A stretch of 64,000 bases of DNA, from NCBI GenBank assembly GCA_008015235.1, contig SSFF01000009.1, forward strand, positions 54,823 to 118,822. The letters are read 5' to 3'. The stretch comes from Rhodoferax sp. (GTDB lineage: Bacteria; Pseudomonadota; Gammaproteobacteria; Burkholderiales; Burkholderiaceae_C). Position 1 is the stretch's first letter, and every line of letters starts with the position of its first letter. Positions 34,683 to 44,346 of the stretch are shown here, in pieces. The notes under the pieces were generated by a model. The model worked only from the letters and a program-made list of their open reading frames with translations. It did not search any database and was not told the DNA's origin. Both the position numbers and the translations under genes were made by a program.

Positions 34683-34714
34683 ATAGCGGTTTAGGCAATA
34701 TACAAGCGGGCCAG
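34670..34714 (-). repeat. 45-bp dispersed element, copy 7 (diverged)
   Basis: Read on the minus strand: CTGGCCCGC, nine bases, GCCTAAACCGCTA, nine bases, TAGCA. It covers the stop codon (34680-34682) of the preceding gene and most of the gap to dnr. AAATAGCG (34681) and CGCTATTT (34717) can also pair, giving a hairpin between convergent genes. Confidence 0.6.
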
Positions 34715-34724
34715 GGCGCTATTT

Positions 34725-35435
34725 TCAATGTGATCCGTACTGGGAGAGACGGGGGACGTCCAGTATGCGGACGTCGCGCTTGTCGATTTCGATCAGTCCT
34801 TCTGCCTCCAGTTCGTGCAGCACGCGCGAAAAGTACTCTGGGGTGAGCGACAGGCGTGAGGCCAACGTGGCCTTGCTGACGGGCAAAGAGACGGTGAACA
34901 CCGATTTCGAATCCAGCATGTCATCCGGTATGTCGCGCAACAGGTAGCCGATCAGGCGCTGCATGCCGCTGTGCAGCGAATAGCCTTCCACGTCCATGAC
35001 CAGTCCATGCAGGCGGCGAGCCATGCCAGCCAGCATGCGGGTGCAGAACTTGGGATCGCGCTCGATTTCCTGGATCACCACATGGCGGCTCACCCGGATC
35101 AGCAGCGAGTCGGCCAGGGCCTGGGCACTGACGATGAAAGGTTTCTCCAGGAACATCAAGGCTTCGGCAAAACTGTTTCCTGGGCTGATCAGTTCAATGA
35201 CTTTTTCCTGGCCGGTAGGTGCCGTGATGAAAAGTTTCACCTGTCCTGTGACCACCATGTAGAAGGCGTCGCAGGGCTCGCCCTGGCGAAACACCAGTTC
35301 GCCTTTGGCCAAGCGTTTCTGGACACAGCCCAGGGCCAGACGCTCGCGTTCCTCGGCATTGAGATCGCTGAAAAGTGGCAGCACCGACAAGTAGCGCGCC
35401 ATGTCAAAGTGCGGTGTTTCGAACTTCTGCGGCAT
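34725..35435 (-). CDS. dnr: Dnr-type Crp/Fnr transcriptional regulator
   Basis: The protein of 236 residues has a cyclic-nucleotide-like sensor domain (LVFRQGEPCDAFYMVVTGQVKLFI, then GNSFAEALMFLEKPFIVSAQAL), a long dimer helix and a winged helix (LPVSKATLASRLSLTPEYFSRVLHELEAEGLIEI). It lacks the Fnr cysteine cluster, as expected for the NO-responsive Dnr group. It is last in the nor run, 75 bases after norD, and likely drives the boxes before nirS, norC and nnrS. The ATG at 35435 is used; longer frames add no domain. The Dnr assignment is from sequence type and context. Confidence 0.82.
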   Translation of the reverse strand: MPQKFETPHFDMARYLSVLPLFSDLNAEERERLALGCVQKRLAKGELVFRQGEPCDAFYMVVTGQVKLFITAPTGQEKVIELISPGNSFAEALMFLEKPFIVSAQALADSLLIRVSRHVVIQEIERDPKFCTRMLAGMARRLHGLVMDVEGYSLHSGMQRLIGYLLRDIPDDMLDSKSVFTVSLPVSKATLASRLSLTPEYFSRVLHELEAEGLIEIDKRDVRILDVPRLSQYGSH

Positions 35436-35510
35436 GGGAATTGGGCTCCAGGAGTGAGAGGGGTAAGCGATCAATTGTAGAAGGGGGTGTGCAGGGACCA
35501 AGGGGCCGCC

Positions 35511-37334
35511 TTAGCGCGCCAGTGTGGCCCATGCCTGGGTCAGTCGAAGCACCAGATCGGAGGGTTTGTGCACCAGGGCATAGCCCTGCTTTCCGAACAG
35601 GTAGGGAAGGTAGTCGTGTCCTGCCTCGTCGATGGTGACACAGAAGGGCGAAAGCCCAGCCTGGTGCGCTTCATGGATAGCCTGGCGCGTGTCCTCGATG
35701 CCGTAGCGCCCTTCGTAGTTGTCCAGATCATTGGGCTTGCCGTCGGTCAGCAGCATCAGCAATTTGCGCCGTTCAGGGCGCTGCTGCAGCTGCTGCGTGG
35801 CGTACCGGATGGCGGTCCCCATGCGCGTATAGAACCCCGGCTTGATGGCGCCCACCCGGGCACGGGCACTTTCGTTCCAGGCTTCGTCAAAGGCTTTGAG
35901 GTGGTTCATGCGCACGTGTTGGCGCCGGACCGAACTGAAACCCCACATGGCAAATGCGTCACCTGTGGCGCTCAGTCCCTCGCCAAAGACAAACAGCGCG
36001 TCGCGTATGACGTCGATCACCTTTTGCTCGTTGGTTGCATACGCATCGGTCGACAGTGACAGGTCCGCCAGCAGCAGGGTCGAAAGACTGCGCTCACTGC
36101 GCGTCTGGCGGGTATAGACCGGCGGTGTGTCCGTGCGGTTGCCCCGGTGGCCCATTTCGTCCGTGCTGTAGCGCACCCAGGCATCCAGGTCGATGGCATC
36201 GCCGCTCTCCTGCCCGTGCAGCGGCCTTGGGAGTTCGCGCAGCACTTCCAGGCGGCGGCGCAACTGGCGTGCGGTACTGCGCAGCGCCAGGTTGGGACTG
36301 TAGGGGCCGGGGGCAGCGGCGGTCATGACCTGGACGGCACAGTGTTCAGGCAGGAGCTTGCCCTTGTGGAAATCCCATTCGGGCAAACGCAGGCCCGGCC
36401 CCAAAGGGCGGTCATCGGCACTGCTGCTGGGCAGGTCCAGGTCGAACTTGACGCGCGCTGCAAGGGTCTGGCCGTCCGGGGCGATGGCCAGTGTGTCCAT
36501 GTCATTGGCGGCAGTCAGCGCATTGCCGTCTTCCTCGTCGTCGGTGCTGCGGTTGACCTGGACCAGTTCACTCCAGGTCATCAGCGATTCAGCACGAAAA
36601 GGCAGGACGAACGGGTTGTGGCGGTCCTCCTCCGTGACCTTGTTGGTACGGCGGCGCTTGCCGTCTTCGGCCTGGTTGGCACGCGGGGCTTCTTCTTCGG
36701 GCGCCTCACCACTGCGTGGTGGATGGGGGGCTGGGGGAATACGGGCATTGATCCACAACCACACCGGTGACACTGCGGCTGGCTCTACATCGACCGCTGG
36801 CACCGTGCCACGCAGCACAGCCTGCACCTGCTCTTCGGCATTGCGGACATTCCCGCGCAAACGCCCGGGGTTACCACGTTGGCGCAGGTGGGCTTGCAGC
36901 AGGCGCTCATGGCGCAGACTGAACCCAGGGAAGTGGGTCAATGCCAGTTCGGTGGCACGAAGGTTGTCCCCCAGCCAGTGCCCACTGGGCACGAAACAGG
37001 CCGCGTGGATAGAAAGCCACAGGTACAGGTCACGGTTCAGTTCACGTTCTGCAAATACCGCCAAAGAGGCTGGCAGTGCCAGTACTTCGGGCTCCAGTTG
37101 TGCAGTGTCCGCGCGCAGGCCTGCGCCAGCAATGCGTTGCAGCACCGAACGGTAGCCACCGCTGCGATGCTCGGTGGAGGGGGCCAGACGCAACGCGTGC
37201 GAGCCTCCTGCGGCGCGGAACAGGATGCCGATGGATTTTTGTACCTCGTCCAGCGAAACCGCGGCATCCGGGAAACGGGCGTGGGCTGCGCGGGTAATGG
37301 CGTTGTGCCACCAGCGTCCGACTATCTCTTCCAT
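35511..37334 (-). CDS. norD: Nitric oxide reductase activation protein NorD
   Basis: The 607 residues end in a von Willebrand A domain with the metal site LLADLSLSTDAY (DxSxS), TRMGTAIRYAT and LLMLLTDGKPNDLDNYEGRYG. The N-terminal region is helical. NorD works with the AAA ATPase NorQ to insert the non-haem iron of NorB. It overlaps the upstream ferredoxin gene by one base. Confidence 0.93.
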   Translation of the reverse strand: MEEIVGRWWHNAITRAAHARFPDAAVSLDEVQKSIGILFRAAGGSHALRLAPSTEHRSGGYRSVLQRIAGAGLRADTAQLEPEVLALPASLAVFAERELNRDLYLWLSIHAACFVPSGHWLGDNLRATELALTHFPGFSLRHERLLQAHLRQRGNPGRLRGNVRNAEEQVQAVLRGTVPAVDVEPAAVSPVWLWINARIPPAPHPPRSGEAPEEEAPRANQAEDGKRRRTNKVTEEDRHNPFVLPFRAESLMTWSELVQVNRSTDDEEDGNALTAANDMDTLAIAPDGQTLAARVKFDLDLPSSSADDRPLGPGLRLPEWDFHKGKLLPEHCAVQVMTAAAPGPYSPNLALRSTARQLRRRLEVLRELPRPLHGQESGDAIDLDAWVRYSTDEMGHRGNRTDTPPVYTRQTRSERSLSTLLLADLSLSTDAYATNEQKVIDVIRDALFVFGEGLSATGDAFAMWGFSSVRRQHVRMNHLKAFDEAWNESARARVGAIKPGFYTRMGTAIRYATQQLQQRPERRKLLMLLTDGKPNDLDNYEGRYGIEDTRQAIHEAHQAGLSPFCVTIDEAGHDYLPYLFGKQGYALVHKPSDLVLRLTQAWATLAR

Positions 37335-38341
37335 CAGCGTTTCTCCTCACGTTCCTGCTGACGCTGGTGCAGCGTTTCACGCATTGCCTCCAGACCGACT
37401 TTCCACTCCAGTGTTGGCTTGCGTTGCTGGGATGTCTGCGAGGTATCGCAGGCGCTCAGGCATTGGCCACACTGGACACAGGAAAACATCATGCGCTTGA
37501 TATTGCGCGGATTCAGCCGCATGGGACAGGCGTTGTCGCACGCGGAGCCGCGCGGCATGTCGCAGCTTTTGCAGTCCTTGGCGCGGTTGCGCTCGAACGC
37601 CACCACCATGCCGCGCGGGTTGGCCATCCAGGCCACGCTCTGGAAGTAGCCCACGGCGCAGCCAAAACGGCAGAACAGGTGCCGCGCCAGGGTGAACTCG
37701 AGCGTGAAAACCAGGGTGCCTATGCCGATGAAGCGGGCCTGGTTTCCGGTCAGCGACAGTTGCACCAGATTACCCCAGATGACATCGGGGGGGAGCATGT
37801 AGGTCAGCAGGGTAATGGCCCACAAAAAACCCATCAGCACGCAGCTGAGGAAAAAGAGGGGCCAGTAGCGCTTTTGCGGTGTCACCCCGGCGCGGGGTGT
37901 CGGGCTGGCATCCCAGAGACTGAGCTTGCCGCAGGCGCGGTGCAGAATTCCGTTGAGCAGCTCCACCACCGAGAAATGCGGGCACAGCCAGCCGCAGTAG
38001 AGGCGCCCCCAGCGGTAGGCAACCACCATGAAGGCAGTGACAAAGGCGACGCCCGGCAGGATGCCGCGCAGCAGGATGGCAGTGCCCACCTGGGCCGCGT
38101 CGATCTTGCCGGCCATGAAGTCGCCTATCCCCAAGCTCCAGCGCATGCCCAGGAACCAGAGCTGGGTTTCATACAGGTCAAAGCGCAGCAGGTTCAGTGC
38201 CGGTGCCAGCAGGAACAGCAGGAAAAAACCAATTTGGGTGCGGGTGCGCCAACGCTGCAGGGACTGCGTGTTGAGGGCGGTGGGCTGGTGGTCGTTCGGG
38301 GAAGAAGCGACTTGCGCCAGCGCCGAGGGCCTAGCGGCCAT
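37334..38341 (-). CDS. Membrane 4Fe-4S protein in the nor operon (NapH/CcoG/NosR-C-terminus-like)
   Basis: The 335 residues have about five membrane helices and polyferredoxin motifs: YCGWLCPHFS, CRFGCAVGY, CKSCDMPRGSACDNACPMRLNP and CVQCGQCLSACDTSQ. The latter two can bind two [4Fe-4S] clusters. Related proteins (NapH, NosR C-terminus, CcoG/RdxA) move electrons across the membrane or reduce copper. It sits between norQ and norD, overlapping norQ by 11 bases and norD by one, so it is co-translated with them. This position is not in the standard norCBQD set. Its role in NO reduction is inferred. Confidence 0.82.
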   Translation of the reverse strand: MAARPSALAQVASSPNDHQPTALNTQSLQRWRTRTQIGFFLLFLLAPALNLLRFDLYETQLWFLGMRWSLGIGDFMAGKIDAAQVGTAILLRGILPGVAFVTAFMVVAYRWGRLYCGWLCPHFSVVELLNGILHRACGKLSLWDASPTPRAGVTPQKRYWPLFFLSCVLMGFLWAITLLTYMLPPDVIWGNLVQLSLTGNQARFIGIGTLVFTLEFTLARHLFCRFGCAVGYFQSVAWMANPRGMVVAFERNRAKDCKSCDMPRGSACDNACPMRLNPRNIKRMMFSCVQCGQCLSACDTSQTSQQRKPTLEWKVGLEAMRETLHQRQQEREEKR

Positions 38342-39125
38342 CGCCCACGAGCGCTCGCACCACCTCAGCCAGTGCCATGGCGGTGGGGGCATCGTCGGTC
38401 AAGGCGTCGATGATGGCGGCGCGGCAGGCACCGGGCAGCGCGACACCCGAAGCGATGAGGCGTCCAGCCGACACCAGCAGGCGGGTGCTGACGGTTTCTT
38501 CGAGGTCGTACTCGGTCAGGTTGCGCAGGGCTTTGGCCAACTGCACCAGCTGTTGGGCTTGTGCTTCGGTGATGCCGGTCTCGCGCTGGACAATGCCCAG
38601 TTCGACCGCAGCGTCGGGGTAGCCCATGCTCAGTGCCACAAAGCGCTGGCGCGTGCTGGGCTTGAGGCCCTTGAGCAGGTTCTGGTAGCCCGGGTTGTAG
38701 GAAATCACCAGCATGAATTCTGGTGGTGCAACGAGCTGCTCACCGGTGCGCTCTATGGGCAGAACGCGCCGGTCATCAGCCAGCGGATGGAGAACGACGG
38801 TGGTGTCCTTGCGGGCTTCCACCACCTCGTCCAGATAACAAATGGCACCACTGCGCACGGCACGGGCCAGCGGGCCGTCCGACCACACGGTGCTGCCGTC
38901 ACCGATCAGGAAGCGCCCGACCAGGTCGGAAGCGCTCAGATCGTCGTGGCACGACACCGTGATGAGCGGACGCCCCAGCCGGGCGGCCATGTGTTCGACA
39001 AACCGGGTTTTGCCGCAACCGGTAGGGCCTTTGATGAGCAGAGGCAGCTGCTTCTTCCAGGTGTGCTCGAACAGCACGCATTCGTCACCCTGGGGGGCGT
39101 AGAAGGGAACAGCGGACTCGGTCAT
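38331..39125 (-). CDS. norQ: AAA+ ATPase NorQ
   Basis: The 264 residues have Walker A GPTGCGKTR at 33-41, Walker B GAICYLDEVVEAR and sensor stretch LVISYNPGYQNLLKGLKPSTRQRFVAL, all typical of the MoxR/NorQ group. With NorD it remodels NorB for metal insertion. It follows norB by 53 bases. Confidence 0.94.
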   Translation of the reverse strand: MTESAVPFYAPQGDECVLFEHTWKKQLPLLIKGPTGCGKTRFVEHMAARLGRPLITVSCHDDLSASDLVGRFLIGDGSTVWSDGPLARAVRSGAICYLDEVVEARKDTTVVLHPLADDRRVLPIERTGEQLVAPPEFMLVISYNPGYQNLLKGLKPSTRQRFVALSMGYPDAAVELGIVQRETGITEAQAQQLVQLAKALRNLTEYDLEETVSTRLLVSAGRLIASGVALPGACRAAIIDALTDDAPTAMALAEVVRALVGDGR

Positions 39126-39178
39126 GGGCTCTTTCAGTTTGCGGTCAACGGTTTGTCAAACGGTGCGGCAGCGTTGCG

Positions 39179-40594
<1,416 letters not shown>

Positions 40595-40612
40595 TCAGAC
40601 GTGCTTCAACGA

Positions 40613-41050
40613 TCAGCCTTCGATGTTCGGTGGCCACTTTTCAGTGTTGATGTTGCCGGTCCACTTCAGGAACTCGACCAGGTCGTTCAACTGCTCTTCG
40701 GTCAGGTTGAATTGCGGCATCTGGCGGCGGCCAGGTGTGCCGGAGGGCTGGGATGCCATCCAGGCCTTGATGAAGTCCGGGCCACGGCGCTTGTAGACGT
40801 TGCCCAGTTCCGGCGCGAAATACGCGCCTTCGCCCAGCAGGGTGTGGCAGCCAATGCAGTTGCGGGTTTCCCAGATGTGTTTGCCGCGCACCACGGAAGG
40901 GGTGATCTCCTGGGCGTTGGAGCGCTGCGGAATTTTGCGCTCGGTATCCAGGATCAAGCCCACAAACACCAATATGAAGAAAACGGTTCCTCCATAAAAC
41001 ATGTTGCGGGCCATCTGCTTAGTGAATCCGCTGCTCTTAACCTGATTCAT
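40613..41050 (-). CDS. norC: Nitric oxide reductase cytochrome c subunit NorC
   Basis: The 145 residues have one N-terminal anchor helix (about 18-34), haem motif CIGCH at 65-69, and the axial methionine in RRQMPQF near residue 111. NorC passes electrons from periplasmic cytochromes to NorB. It leads the norC-norB-norQ-(Fe-S)-norD-dnr run and has a Dnr-type box 61 bases before its start. Confidence 0.96.
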   Translation of the reverse strand: MNQVKSSGFTKQMARNMFYGGTVFFILVFVGLILDTERKIPQRSNAQEITPSVVRGKHIWETRNCIGCHTLLGEGAYFAPELGNVYKRRGPDFIKAWMASQPSGTPGRRQMPQFNLTEEQLNDLVEFLKWTGNINTEKWPPNIEG

Positions 41051-41110
41051 TGTGTTGAACTCCTAAAAAAATGGGCCTCGCAAGGGTAGGGTTTAGCCGA
41101 GGTGGCGTCC

Positions 41111-41124
41111 TTAATACGGGTCAA
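41111..41124 (-). promoter_or_regulatory. Dnr/Fnr-type box upstream of norC
   Basis: On the minus strand TTGAC-CCGT-ATTAA is one mismatch from a symmetric TTGAY-N4-RTCAA site and closely resembles the box before nirS. Its centre is about 67 bases from the norC start, a normal distance for a class II promoter with a short leader. Confidence 0.68.
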
Positions 41125-41203
41125 GAAACAGGGGCGCAAAAATGAACAAACCGCCGCGACCAGAGGGCCGGGGCGGTTTGTATCGGGGGAGGAAATGGCC
41201 GGT

Positions 41204-41704
41204 TCAGCGCAAGACGGCCTTTTTCTGCACGAAGTCGGCAATCACCTCGGTCTGGTCCAGCGCCATGACCGGCAAGTCACCCGCCCCAGGCACTGGGGCA
41301 TCGGAGGCAAGCCCCACAATGCCGGGCCATGCCGGATGCAGGGGCGCACGCCCGACGCCTTGTCGCCAAATCTCCAGCTTGGGGAACTCGCCGCCCTTGA
41401 AACCTTCCACCAGCACCAGGTCGCAGTTCTGGATGCGGTCCAGCAGCGAGTCCAAGTCTGGCTCGGACGCGCCACGCAGCTCGTGCATCAAGGCCCAGCG
41501 CTCCAGGCCGAGCAGAAGCACTTCCTGGCAACCGGCTTCGCGCAGGCGGTAGGAGTCCTTGCCCGGGCGGTCGATCTCGATGGCCTTGTGGCTGTGCTTG
41601 ATGAGCGATACCACCAATCCCCGTGCGGTGAGCACGGGGATGAGCTTTTCCAGCAAGGTGGTCTTGCCCATGCCGGACGAGCCGGCGATTCCGAAGACCC
41701 GCAC
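41204..41704 (-). CDS. mobB: Molybdopterin-guanine dinucleotide biosynthesis adaptor MobB
   Basis: The 166 residues begin MRVFGIAGSSGMGKTTLLEKLIP with a P-loop, followed by the MobB pattern VSLIKHSHKAIEIDRPGKDSYRLREAGC and LVLVEGFKGGEFPKLEIWR. It helps MobA attach GMP to molybdopterin for enzymes such as nitrate reductase. The start is a GTG nine bases after the thiolase stop, so the two genes are probably co-transcribed. Confidence 0.92.
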   Translation of the reverse strand: MRVFGIAGSSGMGKTTLLEKLIPVLTARGLVVSLIKHSHKAIEIDRPGKDSYRLREAGCQEVLLLGLERWALMHELRGASEPDLDSLLDRIQNCDLVLVEGFKGGEFPKLEIWRQGVGRAPLHPAWPGIVGLASDAPVPGAGDLPVMALDQTEVIADFVQKKAVLR

Positions 41705-41713
41705 GCTGTCGAC

Positions 41714-42898
41714 TTAGACGCGTTCGAAGATGGCGGCAATACCCTGGCCACCGCCGATGCACATGGTCACCAGTGCGTAACGACCCTGGATGCGCTCCAG
41801 CTCATACAAGGCCTTCACTGTGATCACGGCACCGGTCGCGCCAATGGGGTGGCCCAGCGAAATGCCGGAACCATTGGGGTTGACCTTGGCCGGGTCCAGC
41901 CCCAGATCCTTGGTCACTGCGCAGGCCTGGGCGGCAAAGGCTTCGTTGGCTTCGATCACGTCCAGGTCGTTCACGCTCAGACCGGCCTTCTTCAGGGCCA
42001 GCTGGGTGGCGGGCACCGGGCCGATGCCCATGTACTTGGGGTCCACACCGGCGTGGGCGTAGGCCACAAGGCGGGCCAGGGGCTTGAGGCCACGGGCTTG
42101 GGCGGTCTTGGCTTCCATCAGCACCACAGCAGCGGCGGCGTCGTTGATGCCCGAGGCATTGCCGGCGGTCACGGTGCCGTTTTCCTTGATGAACACGGGC
42201 TTGAGCTTGGCCATGTCTTCCATCGTGGCGTTGGCGCGGAAATGCTCGTCGGTGGCGTAGGCCACGTCGCCCTTCTTGCTCTTGAGCATCACGGGCACGA
42301 TCTGGTCCTTGAAGTAACCCGCTTCGGTGGCACGTTGTGCGCGGTTCTGGCTTTCCACGGCCAGCTTGTCCTGCTCTTCACGGCTGATGCACCACTTGGC
42401 CGCAATGTTCTCGGCGGTAACACCCATGTGGATGGTGTGGAAGGGGTCGTGCAAGGCACCGATCATCATGTCCACCATCTTGGTGTCGCCCATGCGGGCG
42501 CCCCAGCGCATGTTCAGGCTGGCAAAAGGCGCGCGGCTCATGTTTTCGGCACCGCCGCCAATGGCCACGTCGGTATCGCCCAGCAGGATGCTCTGGCTGG
42601 CAGACACGATGGCCTGCAGGCCGGAACCGCACAGGCGGTTCACGTTGAAGGCAGGGGTGCCTTCGGCACAACCGCCGTTGATGGCGGCTACGCGGCTCAG
42701 GTACATGTCCTTGGGTTCGGTGTTCACCACGTGGCCGAACACCACATGGCCCACGTCCTTGCCGTCCACCTTGGCGCGGGCGAGCGATTCCTTGACCACG
42801 GTGGCGCCGAGTTCGGTGGGGGGAATGTCTTTGAGACTGCCGCCAAAAGTGCCAATGGCGGTACGGACGGCGCTGACGACTACGACTTCACGGGACAT
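41714..42898 (-). CDS. bktB: Acetyl-CoA C-acyltransferase (beta-ketothiolase)
   Basis: The 394 residues carry the thiolase active sites: nucleophile Cys90 in NVNRLCGSGLQA, the HPIGATGA histidine and the C-terminal CIGGGQGIA cysteine. The best overall resemblance is to BktB/PhaA-type biosynthetic thiolases that condense acyl-CoAs for PHA or act in beta-oxidation. The ATG at 42898 is at the normal thiolase start (SREVVVVSAVRTAIGTFGG). BktB rather than PhaA is a guess. Confidence 0.88.
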   Translation of the reverse strand: MSREVVVVSAVRTAIGTFGGSLKDIPPTELGATVVKESLARAKVDGKDVGHVVFGHVVNTEPKDMYLSRVAAINGGCAEGTPAFNVNRLCGSGLQAIVSASQSILLGDTDVAIGGGAENMSRAPFASLNMRWGARMGDTKMVDMMIGALHDPFHTIHMGVTAENIAAKWCISREEQDKLAVESQNRAQRATEAGYFKDQIVPVMLKSKKGDVAYATDEHFRANATMEDMAKLKPVFIKENGTVTAGNASGINDAAAAVVLMEAKTAQARGLKPLARLVAYAHAGVDPKYMGIGPVPATQLALKKAGLSVNDLDVIEANEAFAAQACAVTKDLGLDPAKVNPNGSGISLGHPIGATGAVITVKALYELERIQGRYALVTMCIGGGQGIAAIFERV

Positions 42899-43117
42899 GT
42901 TTGACTCCTGAATGACCAACAAGAAAGGGCGTGGCGCACCGAAAAAAGCACGCCTGTGCGAGGAATAGTGATTGTGCATGAGTTGCTTGCCGCCGCCATG
43001 CGTAGTCTTGCGTACGCGGTGTGGCGCTAAAGCATGGCCCCGAACGCCGGAAATGCCGCGCTTCTTCCCGGCAATCCAGGCTTTACGGCACGGGGGCAGG
43101 CGCCGGACAATGGCAGT

Positions 43118-43798
43118 ATGTCGCGATTCCACTCCTGCCTGGGCCTGCTCTGCGGGTTGGGTGCTGCCTTATTCATCCCATTCCATGGATGGGCACAAGT
43201 CCCGCCCCCTGCCGCACCTGCAGCCAATACCAAGTCGGCCGCGAAGCCACGCGCTGCCGTGCCCCAGCGCAACATGACGCTGGAGCTGCGCAGCATTGCC
43301 GAGACGGCGCTGGCACCGACCAGCCAACAAAGCTGGAACGTATCCCCCGGCGAGGCCGAAGAATGGCAAAAGGTCACCGTCGCCAATGGCGAAAAGGCGC
43401 AGTTCGAATTCAGCTCCGCCCAGCCCTGGGCCTGGACCACGGCCGCGGTACGTGGCAATGGCGCAGGCAGTGCCGATGGTGTCAGCCAGAGCCTGCAGTG
43501 GGCCCGCGACAGCCGTGCGCTGGAATGCCAGGTGGCCTGGCCCGGCGGCAGCAAACCGGCCCGGTTGGAAGTGACCGTGCAGGTGGCCGCCAGTGGCAAG
43601 GGTACGGTAGACGGCACTGCGCTGCAGCCCCGCACCCAGCAGGTTCGCACCGTGGCCTGGGTGCCGTTGGGTGAGTGGTTCACGCTGGCGCGCAGCGGGC
43701 CACGGGCCCAGCTCAGCGTGGAAGGAAGCTACTCCAGCCGCGCGGCGGAGCAGGGGCAGGTCCAGTTGCTGCAGGTGCGCGTGCTGGCACCCGATTGA
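43118..43798 (+). CDS. Exported protein of unknown function
   Basis: The 226 residues begin with a signal peptide (MSRFHSCLGLLCGLGAALFIPFHGWA-Q), then an Ala/Pro-rich stretch. The remaining predicted beta-rich region (MTLELRSIAETA..., WNVSPGEAEEWQKVTVANGEKAQFEF, EWFTLARSGP) resembles small type II secretion-associated or pilus-associated periplasmic proteins only in general character. No family is recognised. It converges on the cNMP-binding gene. Confidence 0.65.
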   Translation: MSRFHSCLGLLCGLGAALFIPFHGWAQVPPPAAPAANTKSAAKPRAAVPQRNMTLELRSIAETALAPTSQQSWNVSPGEAEEWQKVTVANGEKAQFEFSSAQPWAWTTAAVRGNGAGSADGVSQSLQWARDSRALECQVAWPGGSKPARLEVTVQVAASGKGTVDGTALQPRTQQVRTVAWVPLGEWFTLARSGPRAQLSVEGSYSSRAAEQGQVQLLQVRVLAPD

Positions 43799-43801
43799 AA
43801 C

Positions 43802-44338
43802 TCAGCGGTGCTGCGAAGCCAGCAGCGTGAGCGTGGTGCTCGAATCCGACAGGCGCGCGGCCAGGATGCGGGCGATATTGCGGTAGATGTGCTGGGCAGC
43901 CTCGCTGCTGGCGTCGATGGTCGCTTGTTCCAGCTGCAGGGCCACCGTGGGTGCCAGGGCTGTCACTGTGGCGCTGCGCCCTTCCTGCCGCACCAAGGCC
44001 ATTTCCCCCACGCACTCCCCCGGCCCCAGTTTTGCCAGCTGCACCCGCTGGCTGTCGTGCAGGCGGGTGACCGACACCTCGCCGGTGAGCAGTACAAAGA
44101 AGTCGGACCCTGCCTGGCCTTGCTCGAACAGGTTGTCCCAACTTTGCAGGTGGACGCGGCGGGCGTTGGTCAGCAGGCTTTCGAGCACCTGGCGTGGCAT
44201 GCCGGCAAACACGGGCACCTTGCGTGCAATCTTGTCCACCAGGGCGGCATCCAGGCGCACCGGCGCGTGTGAAGTCGGCGCAGCCGGTGCTGCCGGTGCT
44301 GCAGCACCGGTGTCGGGAGGAATGATCTGCACGCCCAT
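43802..44338 (-). CDS. Stand-alone cyclic-nucleotide-binding-domain protein
   Basis: The 178 residues have an Ala/Pro N-terminus and one CNB domain (FAGMPRQVLESLLTNARRV, GSDFFVLLTGEVSVTRL, GPGECVGEMALVRQEGRSATVTAL). The phosphate-binding cassette GECVGEMALVRQEGRSATV is well formed. No DNA-binding or enzyme domain follows, so it is not a Crp-type regulator. A role as a sensor that binds a partner is inferred. The ATG at 44338 is preferred; a TTG at 44350 would overlap the SDR stop. Confidence 0.78.
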   Translation of the reverse strand: MGVQIIPPDTGAAAPAAPAAPTSHAPVRLDAALVDKIARKVPVFAGMPRQVLESLLTNARRVHLQSWDNLFEQGQAGSDFFVLLTGEVSVTRLHDSQRVQLAKLGPGECVGEMALVRQEGRSATVTALAPTVALQLEQATIDASSEAAQHIYRNIARILAARLSDSSTTLTLLASQHR

Positions 44339-44346
44339 GGCCGAGG

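Noticed and set aside
35436..35510. A Dnr/Fnr box before dnr itself
   Set aside because: Only a single TTGAT half-site is visible and the second half does not match.
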